Origin: DASSBG01 sp965651365
GTDB taxonomy: Bacteria > Pseudomonadota > Gammaproteobacteria > Xanthomonadales > Rhodanobacteraceae
Length of the DNA: 42,428 nucleotides
Direction: 5' to 3'
Assembly: GCA_965651365.1 (NCBI GenBank)
Contig: CBFGSA010000007.1
Location: forward strand, 1 to 42,428
This document shows, one piece after another, positions 7,577 to 15,867 of this stretch. Made by a program: the position numbers and the translations under genes. The notes under the pieces were generated by a model. The model was not told the DNA's origin. It saw only the letters and a program-made list of their open reading frames with translations, and did not search any database. How positions within the stretch are numbered: the first letter of the stretch is position 1; each line of letters starts with the position of its first letter.

Positions 7577-7845
7577 TTACTCCCTGATGGGGCTCACCGA
7601 GAGTACGGGCGCAATTGCATCTAGGTCATCCTCAGCACCGAGGTACTTGAGAACCAGAATCAAAGTGCGGAGACTACTGCCCCGCCACTTTCCAGCGTAC
7701 GGATAGCCCGTTCGGAAATGCTGGCCATCTTCGCCAGTTCCTGCTGGCTGATCAGGAGGTGTAATCTCAAGCCTCGAATCCGTCTTCCGAGTTCGGCTTG
7801 GACTTCCTTGGCTGTTCTTCGCTTACGCACAGTAACCGGCAGCAT
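7577..7845 (-). pseudogene. HipB-like XRE regulator/antitoxin, frameshifted
   Basis: From ATG7845 (MLPVTVRKRRTAKEVQ) the frame encodes a helix-turn-helix (ISQQELAKMASISERAIRTLESG) but stops at about 7660 (VVSAL). Shifting one base at the CTTTG just before the stop restores a sensible C-terminus, ILVLKYLGAEDDLDAIAPVL, typical of HipB-like antitoxins, ending at a TAA at 7577. A one-base deletion therefore probably broke the gene. The alternative is a natural short form or a recoding site; nothing specific supports the latter. No hipA kinase lies nearby. Confidence 0.6.
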
Positions 7846-7892
7846 ACTGCCGATTATGGTTGAAAGGGAAGCTAATCGGCAGAATGTTGCCG
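7837..7892. promoter_or_regulatory. two matching operators in the divergent TA-like promoter
   Basis: CGGCAGCATACTGCCG (7837-7852) and CGGCAGAATGTTGCCG (7877-7892) are near-identical inverted repeats 40 bp apart, lying between the divergent XRE and DUF2384-like genes; the first overlaps the XRE start codon. This is the usual autoregulation layout for antitoxin repressors. Confidence 0.6.
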
Positions 7893-7920
7893 GTTCAGGT
7901 GCACTTCGATACCTCGATAC

Positions 7921-8240
7921 ATGAAAGTCCATACACGCCAACTGGAAATCCTGGGCATTACGGATAGAGCCCCGCATACCCTACTGCGTGCTGTTCAAGC
8001 AGGTTTGCCGGCAGAGACGATCCATCGTCTCATCCGGGTCGGTCTCGAAAAGCAGATAGCTCTAAAATCCATCGGCGTACCGTCTACGCTGCGACGCAAA
8101 CTAAAGACCAATTCAACACTGACACGTGTGGAATCGGAAAGGGCCGTTCGTATTGCTGGACTGGTTGCTCTTGCCGAAGAGGTGTTCGGGAGCAACGGGA
8201 AAGCGATGTCCTGGTTACAACGACCCTCGACTATATTGAG
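7921..8240 (+). pseudogene. MbcA/ParS/Xre-type antitoxin, 3' end replaced by IS
   Basis: Residues 1-100 match the DUF2384 antitoxin layout: MKVHTRQLEILGI, a central helical part, then LTRVESERAVRIAGLVALAEEVFG and AMSWLQRP, where the domain would normally continue with a conserved G-x-P-hydrophobic stretch. Instead, from about 8240 the frame runs antisense through an IS21-like transposase fragment and yields low-complexity sequence to 8505. The C-terminal toxin-contact region is lost. The partner toxin, probably RES-type, is absent. It is divergent from the XRE remnant and shares its operators. Confidence 0.65.
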
Positions 8241-8560
8241 CACAACAGATGCACCCATAGCCCAAGCGACCAGTAGCCTGGGTGCCGGAGCTCGGCATGC
8301 AGTCGGGCGAAGTCCGGCGCCAGCGTGCGCGACAGCGGCACCTGTCGGCAGTACAGCCGCGCGTACAGCCTCTCCTCATCCAGTTCCGGCGGCAGTGGCC
8401 ACATCAGCCCCGCCTCACTACAGCGGCGCAGGCACTCGTGCACCGTGGACCGGGCACAGCCGATCGCCGCCGCAATCTGGCGATCACTCAATCGCTCGGC
8501 CTTGAGCCGAAGCACTTCTCGAATCTTCCTCACGGGCAACCTCGCTTGAGCCATCGCCAC
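8231..8560 (-). pseudogene. IS21-family transposase (IstA) N-terminal fragment
   Basis: The frame begins with an IstA-like helix-turn-helix: MAQARLPVRKIREVLRLK, then LSDRQIAAAIGCARSTVHECLRR, followed by PELDEERLYARLY and FARLHAELRHPG. This is the first ~100 residues of an IS21-type transposase of about 500 aa. Similarity ends near 8260 and the frame then reads into the disrupted antitoxin gene. The rest of istA and the istB ATPase gene are missing. Confidence 0.75.
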
Positions 8561-8720
8561 TCTCCTTCAGGATCGAAAAAGAGTGCACGGTAGCCGGGCT
8601 AACCCGCTTCACCTACCCCTGCCGGCATGGGCCGGAATGGGTGGCCGGCATCGACCGGAATCCCCGGCCGGCATGCACCGGAATCAGTGGCCGGCTTGGA
8701 CCGGAATACGCAGTGCGCCA
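8240..8720. mobile_element. IS21-like remnant (one end plus start of istA)
   Basis: The remnant spans the istA fragment and the adjacent terminal region with four tandem 23-bp repeats. It disrupts the antitoxin gene at its left edge and supplies the DNA directly upstream of the rhs promoter. The other IS end and the rest of the coding region are gone, so insertion was followed by deletion. Confidence 0.65.
8622..8713. repeat. four tandem 23-bp repeats at the IS21-like end
   Basis: Units start at 8622, 8645, 8668 and 8691 and share CCGGC-x5-CCGGAAT followed by a variable tail ending in GG or AG. IS21-family ends typically carry such multiple transposase-binding repeats outside istA. The exact 23-bp periodicity and absence of longer unique spacers rule out a CRISPR. 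Confidence 0.8.
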
Positions 8721-8726
8721 ACAGAT

Positions 8727-8754
8727 TTGACTTGTCGACCGATCGGGCTATATT
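8727..8754 (+). promoter_or_regulatory. candidate sigma-70 promoter for rhs
   Basis: TTGACT (8727-8732) and TATATT (8749-8754) are separated by 16 bp and lie 42 bp before the preferred rhs start. They sit at or just past the edge of the IS21-like remnant, so the insertion may have shaped rhs expression. Confidence 0.5.
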
Positions 8755-8796
8755 GATTTGGCAGAAATTTTGACAACGATTCCCTGGGAGTGGGAA

Positions 8797-11700
8797 ATGA
8801 ACGTATACGAAGACGGAGTTTCGATCGGGCAGGCTCGGGCACGGGGTATGCGCTGGCTTGTTCTGGGGTTGATCGGATGGTGGGCGGTGTCGTGGGCCGG
8901 GCTGGTCCTGGCGCAAACGGGTGCGCAAAGCCCGGAAGACTTTCTCAACGATCTCGCCAAGCTCGATTCGAGCTATGCGCCGGCCGGTTCGGCCGACACC
9001 GGCGAAACGGTGGATCTGTACACCGGCAGTCTCGGCTTCGTGGTCACCGACGTGAGTCTGCCCGGCAACAGCGATCTGCGCGTGGCCTTGCAGCGGCGGT
9101 TCTCCGTAGGCTCGCCGGGCGATACGGGTGAGGACTACGCCTTCGCCGACTGGCAGCTTGAGGTGCCGGTCATTACCGGCGTGGTGGGCGGGGACACGCC
9201 GTTTCATCCCAACCAGTCCGGCTGGCGCTATGTGACCGGCACCGGTGCCAATGCCTTCGATCGCTGCACCCACTTCGGTCAGTTGCCGAACGAGCTCCTG
9301 GTGGGGACCAACAGCCCAACCGATCGGTTCACGCCCACGGAATACTGGGGTGGCTTCGACCTCAACATCCCCGGTTCCGGCTCGCAACGCCTGCTGGGTC
9401 GTGACGCCGGCAACACGCATGCACCCAACGCGGCCATCGAAGGCCACAGCAGTTTCCCGGTCGTCACGAAGAATGACTGGATGGCCGCCTGTCTGCCGAG
9501 CCTTGCCTCTGCCAACGGCCAGCCGGGCGAGGGCTTTCTGGTGGTTGCCCCGGACGGGCGCAAGTTCTGGTTCGACTGGCTGGTATACCGGGACATGCTC
9601 GCTATCGAAAAGCCACGGGGTCGGTTCGCGTTTGGTGCGCAGAACGGACAAGACCCGTCCGGAACCGGCGGCGGCAATGATTCAGACGCTACCAACAGCC
9701 CACAGGTCTCTGACTCTGCCTATATGTCTCGATCACGGGCACTGCTTTATGCCACTCGCGTCGAGGACCGCTTCGGTCATTACGTGAACTACACTTACGG
9801 CGGCAACGGCGCGGCCGAGGACGAACTGACCCGCATCGAGGCCGATGACGGGCGGCGCATCGATATCGCCTGGGTCAACGGCCACATCGACACGGTCACG
9901 GCGCAGCCGCAGCTGGCCGATGACCTCGACGATCACGGAAACCCGAACCTGGACACGAACCCGCGGGTGTTGCACTACGGCTACGACAGCTTCAACACGA
10001 GCCTGACCGGTGTCACCCTGCCGGACAGCTCGGCCTGGGCCTATGACCTGTCCAGTCTACACGTCGGGGGACGGGAGCTGGGCGGTGCCTTGTGTCTGGA
10101 ACCCGACAACTACAGAAGCACCACGCATAGCGGTGGCACGACACTCGATGGCAGTGTCACCACCCCGGCCGGCCTCACGGTCCACTACACGATGACCGAC
10201 ACCGCCCGCGGCCACGCCGATACCCCGACCACCTGCCTGTACAGTGCCGGGACAACGCAGCAGGGCGGCTATTACTACGGCCAGCCGGCCTACGCCGAAA
10301 CCTGGTTCGTGTGGGCGCTGACCACGCGCAGCGAAAGCGGGGCGGGCATCCCGACAAGTCCCGGTCGGACCTGGCACTATGCCTACTCCCCTGCCAACGG
10401 CAGTTGGGCCAATGAATGCAACCCCCATTGCCCGCACACCACGGTCTGGACCCGGATCACCGACCCCGAAGGCCACGCCACCACGTACACCTACTCGAAT
10501 GTCTTCGATGCCACCGAAGGCCAGCTCCAGCAGATCGAGTACCGCAACAACGCGAGCGGCAGCGCTGTGCGCAGCCAGTCCAATCAGTACGCGGCCTCCG
10601 ATGCCGGGCCGTGGCCGGCGAGCTACGGCTACCCCAGCACGACCAGTGGCGTCACGCGCGCCAACGAGGCCCGCGCCGGCAGCCAAACCCCGCTTGAGAC
10701 CCGCACTACCAGCGAAGGCGGCATCCACTACACCTGGACGGCCAGCGCCTGGAACACCTATGCGCAGCCGACCCACGTCACCCGCGCCAGCAGCGGCGCC
10801 AACGCCGACTCGGTCAGCGAGACCGTGGCCTATGCCAACAACACGGCCCTTTGGGTGCTGGGCCAGTTCCAGTCGCGCACCGTCACGGCTGCCGACAGCC
10901 ATTCCAGTGGCGATGTGGGCAAGGTCCCCGAATCACGCACCTATAACGCCAGCGATGCGACCCTGGACACGATCACCCGCTTCGGACATGACGTGGCCAC
11001 CTACACCTGGTATTCGTCCGGCAACGCCGCCGGCCAACTGGCCAGCGTCACCGACGGCAACAATCACAGCACGACGTATTCAAACTACGCCTACGGCGTG
11101 CCGCAGACGATCGGCTACGCCGACGGCACGTCCATCGGCCTGACGCCGAATGCTTACGGCGAAGTGCTGGATGTGACCGATGAGCTGGGCCACACCACCA
11201 CGGTCCAGCGTGATGCCATGGGCCGGATCACCCACAAGACCTTTCCCACGGACACGGGCCACACTTGGGACCCGGTGAATATCGCTTACGAGCAGATCGC
11301 CAGCACGGAGTATGGCGTGGGCGGCACCCACGACCACTGGCGGGTCACCCGCACGCAGGGCCGCAACAAGCAGGTGACCGTCTACGACGCGGCGCTGAAT
11401 CCGGTCCTCAATTACGCCATCGACAGCACGCTCAGCGCCGCCAACGGCAATGTGGGCCACATGACCTGGCACCAGTACGACTCGGCCGGCCGCGAGACCT
11501 TCGCCAGCTATCCGCTCGACTACGCGGCGACGCTACCGAGCAACCCCCAGGGCGTGATCACCACCTTTGACGTGCTGGGCCGGGTCACGGGCACCGTGGC
11601 CGATGCCGAAGCGCCATGGGCCACGGTCACCACGGCCACGACCTACAACAGCGGCAACCAGATCGACTTCAAGAACGGGCGCGGATACCACACCATCACC

Positions 11701-13923
11701 ACCTACCAGGCCTTTGATACCCCGAGTTACGACAAGCCGATCAAGGTCCAGTTCGCCAACGGCATCACCACAACCACCGTCAAACGCGACAGCTTCGGGG
11801 CGCCGACCGAAATGAAACAGACCGGCTCATGGGACGGTGGCACGCTCTCGGTCACCCACAACTTCGGCTATGACCAGTACCACCGCCTGTGCAAGCAGGT
11901 CAGCCCGGAAACCGGCACCACCGGCTACCATTACGATGCCGCCGACAATCTGGACTGGACCGCAGAGGGCGTGAGCGGCGATCCGTGCGCGACCAACTAC
12001 ACACCGCCGCCCAATGCCAAGATCAGCCGCAGCTACGACAACCGCAACCGCCTGACCAAGATCGACTATCCAAGCGGCACCGCCGACAAGCACTTCACCT
12101 ACTACCCCGATGGCAAGCTGCACTACGCCACGCGCGATGCCGCCGGCAGCAACCCGGCCAGCACCTGGACGATGGCGTACTTCAACCGAGGCCTGCTCAA
12201 GAGCGAGACTCTGGCCATTGACAGCCACAGCTTTGCGCTGGGCTACGACTACGACAGCGAGGGCCAGCGCAAGTCCGTCACCTATCCGGGCATCGGCACT
12301 ATCCAATACGCTCCGGACGGCCTCGGCCGGCCCACGCAGGCCGGCAGCTACGCCACCGACTTCGACTACGACCCCAGCGGTCCGCTGACCCAGCTCGACT
12401 ACGGCAACGGCATCCAGGCCCAGTGGGGCTACAACACGCGCAAGCTGCTCGATACCACCATCTACAGCCTGGGCAGCGATCTTACCCACCGCACTCTTGC
12501 CTACGACAAAAACGGCAACCTCAATACGATCACCGACACCGTGCAGGGAAGCAGTTGCGCCACTGGCGACACCATCTTCTGCAACGGCTTCGAGCTGCCC
12601 ACCTATACCGGCACCGGCAACTGGGCCTTCGACTATGACGACCTGGATCGGCTGCTTGAGGTGTCCAACCCGTACGTGCCCGACGTGTTCACCTATGACC
12701 CGCTGGGCAATATCCGCACCACCAGCGAGCTGGGTACCTTCGACTACGATGCCACCAACCGCATCCAGAGTCGTACCGGTGGCTTCAACTTCGACTGGAG
12801 CGACCGGGGCACCCTGACCTCCGATGGCGAGCGCAGCTTCACCTGGAATCGCGCCAACGAGCTGGTCGGTGACAGCCAGGGCGGCAGCTTCGGCTATGAC
12901 GCCAACGGCTGGCGCATGCGCAAGGCACGCGACGGCACGCTGGAATACTTCGTCTACAACCACGCCCACCAGCTCATGCTGCGCTGGAACGACACGAGCC
13001 AGACCGAAACCGACTTCGTGTACCTCGGCGGCAAGGCACTGGCCCGCATCGAGGGCGGAACCACCACCTACATCCAGCCCGATTACCACGGCAGTCCGCT
13101 GTTCGAGACCGGAGCCAACGGCACGATCACGCGCCAGCCGTTCTACCTGGGCTACGGCCGCACCACCGCCACGGGTCGCAGCAAGATTCCGGGCTATACC
13201 GGCGCGGCCATGGACGTGACCACCGGCCACACCTACCTCGGTGCCCGCTACCTGTATCACAAGCGCTTCACCAGTCCTGATCCGGCCGGACTTGATCCCA
13301 CTTCGCCCACCGGATTGAACAGATTCGCTTATGCCTCAGACAATCCGATCAGGTTCGTTGATCCGGATGGCAGGCAAAGCGTCGGCGAAATGATAGACTC
13401 GGCGGCGCAAGGATGCGGCGCGGTGAGTTGCGCAGGATTCGCGGTGCTGCATGCAGCGTGGTCGATGACAGGCGCCGAGCCACTGAGCCAGGTTGCTGAC
13501 AAGGGTTGGTCGAACGTCAGCACCAGTGACAAGGTCGGTGCGGTTGCTGCCATGGCTAGCGTGGTGCCTGTGGCGAGAGTGGTTTCTGAAGGGGCTGCTG
13601 TTGTCAGAGGCGGAGCACAAGCTGTTCGTGTTGGACAAGCAGGTGAGGCTGCCGTTCGGGCAGCAGTTGATATCGGTGAAAAGGCCAAGATCGTCGTCAA
13701 TGGCCGCAACCGCATTCCCGATGGCTTGACGTCAACGGTGTTATCGGAGGTCAAGAACGTGAAGTCGTTGAGCTTTACAAAGCAGCTTCGAGACTTCAGC
13801 GATTTTGCGAAGAGCAACGGGAAATCTTTCGATCTGTATATGCGGCCCAATACCCGTGTTTCCGCGCCACTGCAGGATGCCATAGACACTGGTTTTATCA
13901 GGCGAGTGGACATACCCCAATGA
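8797..13923 (+). CDS. secreted Rhs/YD-repeat protein with C-terminal nuclease toxin (Tox-REase-7-like)
   Basis: ATG8797 has GGGAG six bases upstream and gives 1708 aa. An N-terminal hydrophobic stretch (WLVLGLIGWWAVSWAGLVLAQ) looks like a signal sequence with cleavage after AQ. Long runs of YD-type repeats (GYDYDSEGQRKSVTYPG and many others) build the Rhs cage, closed by the core motif YLGARYLYHKRFTSPDPAGL...NPIRFVDPDG at about 1484-1527. The variable tip ends in a PD-(D/E)xK nuclease: Asp1642 in RIPDG and Glu1651-Val-Lys1653 in LSEVKN, with QLRDFSDFA and LYMRPNTRVS following, the Tox-REase-7 pattern. A segment containing CATGDTIFCNGFELP interrupts the repeats near residues 1255-1275. The next gene overlaps and is probably its immunity protein. 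It likely kills competing cells by DNA cleavage. Confidence 0.88.
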   Translation: MNVYEDGVSIGQARARGMRWLVLGLIGWWAVSWAGLVLAQTGAQSPEDFLNDLAKLDSSYAPAGSADTGETVDLYTGSLGFVVTDVSLPGNSDLRVALQRRFSVGSPGDTGEDYAFADWQLEVPVITGVVGGDTPFHPNQSGWRYVTGTGANAFDRCTHFGQLPNELLVGTNSPTDRFTPTEYWGGFDLNIPGSGSQRLLGRDAGNTHAPNAAIEGHSSFPVVTKNDWMAACLPSLASANGQPGEGFLVVAPDGRKFWFDWLVYRDMLAIEKPRGRFAFGAQNGQDPSGTGGGNDSDATNSPQVSDSAYMSRSRALLYATRVEDRFGHYVNYTYGGNGAAEDELTRIEADDGRRIDIAWVNGHIDTVTAQPQLADDLDDHGNPNLDTNPRVLHYGYDSFNTSLTGVTLPDSSAWAYDLSSLHVGGRELGGALCLEPDNYRSTTHSGGTTLDGSVTTPAGLTVHYTMTDTARGHADTPTTCLYSAGTTQQGGYYYGQPAYAETWFVWALTTRSESGAGIPTSPGRTWHYAYSPANGSWANECNPHCPHTTVWTRITDPEGHATTYTYSNVFDATEGQLQQIEYRNNASGSAVRSQSNQYAASDAGPWPASYGYPSTTSGVTRANEARAGSQTPLETRTTSEGGIHYTWTASAWNTYAQPTHVTRASSGANADSVSETVAYANNTALWVLGQFQSRTVTAADSHSSGDVGKVPESRTYNASDATLDTITRFGHDVATYTWYSSGNAAGQLASVTDGNNHSTTYSNYAYGVPQTIGYADGTSIGLTPNAYGEVLDVTDELGHTTTVQRDAMGRITHKTFPTDTGHTWDPVNIAYEQIASTEYGVGGTHDHWRVTRTQGRNKQVTVYDAALNPVLNYAIDSTLSAANGNVGHMTWHQYDSAGRETFASYPLDYAATLPSNPQGVITTFDVLGRVTGTVADAEAPWATVTTATTYNSGNQIDFKNGRGYHTITTYQAFDTPSYDKPIKVQFANGITTTTVKRDSFGAPTEMKQTGSWDGGTLSVTHNFGYDQYHRLCKQVSPETGTTGYHYDAADNLDWTAEGVSGDPCATNYTPPPNAKISRSYDNRNRLTKIDYPSGTADKHFTYYPDGKLHYATRDAAGSNPASTWTMAYFNRGLLKSETLAIDSHSFALGYDYDSEGQRKSVTYPGIGTIQYAPDGLGRPTQAGSYATDFDYDPSGPLTQLDYGNGIQAQWGYNTRKLLDTTIYSLGSDLTHRTLAYDKNGNLNTITDTVQGSSCATGDTIFCNGFELPTYTGTGNWAFDYDDLDRLLEVSNPYVPDVFTYDPLGNIRTTSELGTFDYDATNRIQSRTGGFNFDWSDRGTLTSDGERSFTWNRANELVGDSQGGSFGYDANGWRMRKARDGTLEYFVYNHAHQLMLRWNDTSQTETDFVYLGGKALARIEGGTTTYIQPDYHGSPLFETGANGTITRQPFYLGYGRTTATGRSKIPGYTGAAMDVTTGHTYLGARYLYHKRFTSPDPAGLDPTSPTGLNRFAYASDNPIRFVDPDGRQSVGEMIDSAAQGCGAVSCAGFAVLHAAWSMTGAEPLSQVADKGWSNVSTSDKVGAVAAMASVVPVARVVSEGAAVVRGGAQAVRVGQAGEAAVRAAVDIGEKAKIVVNGRNRIPDGLTSTVLSEVKNVKSLSFTKQLRDFSDFAKSNGKSFDLYMRPNTRVSAPLQDAIDTGFIRRVDIPQ

Positions 13924-14612
13924 CCACTAAGAGAAACACCAATCAAGATCGTCCGCCGCTTTCCGATGAGGAGTTACGGTGTTTATCTGCCCACGATTTC
14001 GGCAAGGTAAAGCTGACGGAAGATGAAAAGTCTAGATTGCGCGCGATCAATGACCAGCGAAGGCAAAACATCGAGCGTAAAGCGGCGGAGTGGCGAAAGG
14101 CAGAGGAACCGCTAGCCGAAGAGCTGCAAGCGGCAGGCTACGACGTTGAGAGTGCCTGGGATCTGTTCAACCGGAAGGAGCTCTGGAATCGCAAGGAGCG
14201 TATCAAACCCTACGTTGACGCCTTGCCCATTCTGGTGAAGCACTTGCAACGCACGTATCCGGCACGGGTCCGCGAGGGCATCGCGCGTGCGCTGGCCATG
14301 CCTCAGGCGAAGTTTGCCTGGGACGTACTTGTTCGCCTGTATCGTGATGAGCCGGAGACGGATGCCAAGGACGGACTGGCGGTTGCCATCGGCGCAGCTG
14401 CCGACGATTCGGTTCTCGATCAGGTGATCGAGTTGGTGCGAGATCCACATCATGGCCAGAGCAGGTTGTTGATGCTCAGTGCGCTTGAACGCTCCTCAGA
14501 TCCACGCGCACGTGCGGCGCTGATGGAGCTTGGAACCGACCCGGACCTGAAGGAAGAGATTCAGGTCGTCCTCAAGCGGCGCAAATCAAAGGCGTCGGAA
14601 TCCAGAAAGTAG
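13920..14612 (+). CDS. probable immunity protein to the Rhs nuclease (HEAT-like repeats)
   Basis: The start overlaps the rhs stop (ATGA), the usual coupling for toxin and immunity genes. The 230-aa protein is soluble and helical. The first half is charged (MTTKRNTNQDRPPLSDEEL), and the second half has HEAT-like helical pairs: PYVDALPILVKHLQRTYPARVREGIARALAM, AIGAAADDSVLDQVIELV, MLSALERSSDPRARAALMELG. HEAT-type immunity proteins are known for polymorphic toxins. No sequence motif identifies the bound toxin; the assignment rests on position and fold. Confidence 0.72.
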   Translation: MTTKRNTNQDRPPLSDEELRCLSAHDFGKVKLTEDEKSRLRAINDQRRQNIERKAAEWRKAEEPLAEELQAAGYDVESAWDLFNRKELWNRKERIKPYVDALPILVKHLQRTYPARVREGIARALAMPQAKFAWDVLVRLYRDEPETDAKDGLAVAIGAAADDSVLDQVIELVRDPHHGQSRLLMLSALERSSDPRARAALMELGTDPDLKEEIQVVLKRRKSKASESRK

Positions 14613-14713
14613 ACACTTGATGTCCATTCAAGGTCTGCAGCACTGCGATTCCCGGAACGGTTCACTACCTCTTGGGAAGCCGGCGCTGCACTCCGGGCCG
14701 GTAAAGTTAAGCG

Positions 14714-14895
14714 GTAAGCGTCCGCCCACCACACCCTACCGGCGGGGCTGGAAGCCTGCTATGGGCAGCAGGGATTCGATGTCGCTGTTCAGTGTGGTGG
14801 GCAGGCGGGTGAGCACGTCGGTGAGCCAGGCGTGCGGTTCGATGCCGTTGGCCTTGGCGGTGGCGATGAGGCTCATGATGGCGGCGGACGCTTAC
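14714..14895 (-). mobile_element. 182-bp miniature IS66 derivative
   Basis: GTAAGCGTCCGCC (14714-14726) and GGCGGACGCTTAC (14883-14895) are perfect 13-bp terminal inverted repeats beginning GTAAG, typical of IS66. Between them, on the minus strand, is the last ~49 codons of an IS66 TnpC transposase (IMSLIATAKANGIEPHAWLT through DIESLLPIAG) ending at a TAG at 14736. Almost the whole element between the left end and the tnpC 3' end is deleted. The flanking octamers (GTTAAGCG and TGATGACC) do not match, so it is not a clean new insertion. The stretch 14613-14713 holds no gene. Confidence 0.8.
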
Positions 14896-14972
14896 TGATG
14901 ACCGCATACTGCGAGGGTTTCACTTGCGGACACTTACCCCGTGAGCAACTCTTAGAGTTCTGTTTCTTCGCG

Positions 14973-15839
14973 CTATAGCAGCGCCCCGGCGGGAAGTTCC
15001 CCTGGACTATCAACAGCCAAAAGAAAGTCTGGCGGAACCTGCGTATTGGTGTCGATTGCCGCTCTATAGGCATGCACGAGGTATTTTGATACGGGAAGCC
15101 GGACTTCAAAGGCCCGCGCAACGGTGCCTGCCATGTACTCATCACGAATGAGCTTCGCTTGGGCTGCGTTCAATTGTGGATGCGGGATCAGGCGAAGCGA
15201 GATGAACGTGTCCCAAGCCAGGTCTTCTTCCGCCTCGGGCAATAGTGAAGTGGTCGGATCGCCCACTTGGCTGATCCGGCCAAGATTGAAGTCACGAAAC
15301 TCTTTCACTCTGTCGCAGTATGCGCGGAGGTGCCATCGTGGCCCTGCCTGGATAAACGCATGTGGGCGGATCGTCCGCACGAGGGCTTGCGGATGACTGA
15401 GCGATCGATACTCGATCTGGACCTGCTTGCGTTCTCGAATCGCACAATGAAGGCGTGAGAACGGCCTGTACATGATGTCGGTGGCGTGCTGCTGCGTGGA
15501 CACCAGTTCAACGCCAGCATGCAACCCTTGGGCTGGCAACGTGCCCACCAACCCCTCATATTCGCAAAACTGACCTTTTGTGAGCTGCGGCTTCGCGTAA
15601 GGCGTCGCGGTGTAAGCGCGAGCGACGGTGTCGTACTCGCAGTTGTCAGGTGCAAGCTCGGCATAGCTTGCCATGTCACGGCTTAGCACTGTGCCATGCA
15701 AATCGTAGATCTCCGCTAAGCGAGGCCGAGATACCTGACCTTCCCACAGTAGCAGGATCTCGACGGCTCGAAGGCGTTCTTGATGGCCGCGGGGCGTCTT
15801 TGCCATGGTATTGAACGTCGATGGACTGGCCGGTAGCAT
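14973..15839 (-). CDS. WYL-domain transcriptional regulator, divergent from Wadjet
   Basis: The 288-aa protein has an N-terminal winged-helix region (RLRAVEILLLWEGQVSRPRLAEIYDLHGTVLSRDMASY, about 22-60) and a WYL-type ligand domain (RKQVQIEYRSLSHP...IRPHAFIQAGPRWHLRAYCD, about 136-178), followed by a C-terminal extension. This is the layout of defence-island WYL repressors such as BrxR and CapW. The longest start, ATG15839, lies inside the palindrome shared with jetA; Met12 (MAKTPRGHQ, start 15806) is an alternative and would leave the whole palindrome upstream. It probably represses both itself and jetABCD and is relieved by a nucleic-acid or nucleotide signal. Confidence 0.85.
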   Translation of the reverse strand: MLPASPSTFNTMAKTPRGHQERLRAVEILLLWEGQVSRPRLAEIYDLHGTVLSRDMASYAELAPDNCEYDTVARAYTATPYAKPQLTKGQFCEYEGLVGTLPAQGLHAGVELVSTQQHATDIMYRPFSRLHCAIRERKQVQIEYRSLSHPQALVRTIRPHAFIQAGPRWHLRAYCDRVKEFRDFNLGRISQVGDPTTSLLPEAEEDLAWDTFISLRLIPHPQLNAAQAKLIRDEYMAGTVARAFEVRLPVSKYLVHAYRAAIDTNTQVPPDFLLAVDSPGELPAGALL

Positions 15840-15867
15840 AAAGCTACCGGTAGTTTTATGCTACCGG
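15830..15867. promoter_or_regulatory. 38-bp nested palindrome between WYL regulator and jetA
   Basis: Perfect 13-bp arms, CCGGTAGCATAAA (15830-15842) and TTTATGCTACCGG (15855-15867), flank a second perfect palindrome CTACCGGTAG (15844-15853) on the same axis. The CTACCGG half-site therefore occurs four times. Both longest starts (ATG15839 minus, ATG15858 plus) lie inside the arms, so TATGCT could double as a -10 element in each direction. This is the obvious binding site for the WYL regulator. Confidence 0.8.

Noticed and set aside
8622..8713. Four regularly spaced repeats, possible CRISPR
   Set aside because: Direct tandem 23-bp units without unique spacers, next to istA; these are IS21-type terminal repeats. 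No cas genes are present, so the element is not a CRISPR-associated transposon as seen here.
11827..13260. 477-aa minus-strand ORF inside rhs
   Set aside because: Antisense to well-supported YD repeats; Val/Gly/Ala-rich chance frame from high-GC DNA with no domain.
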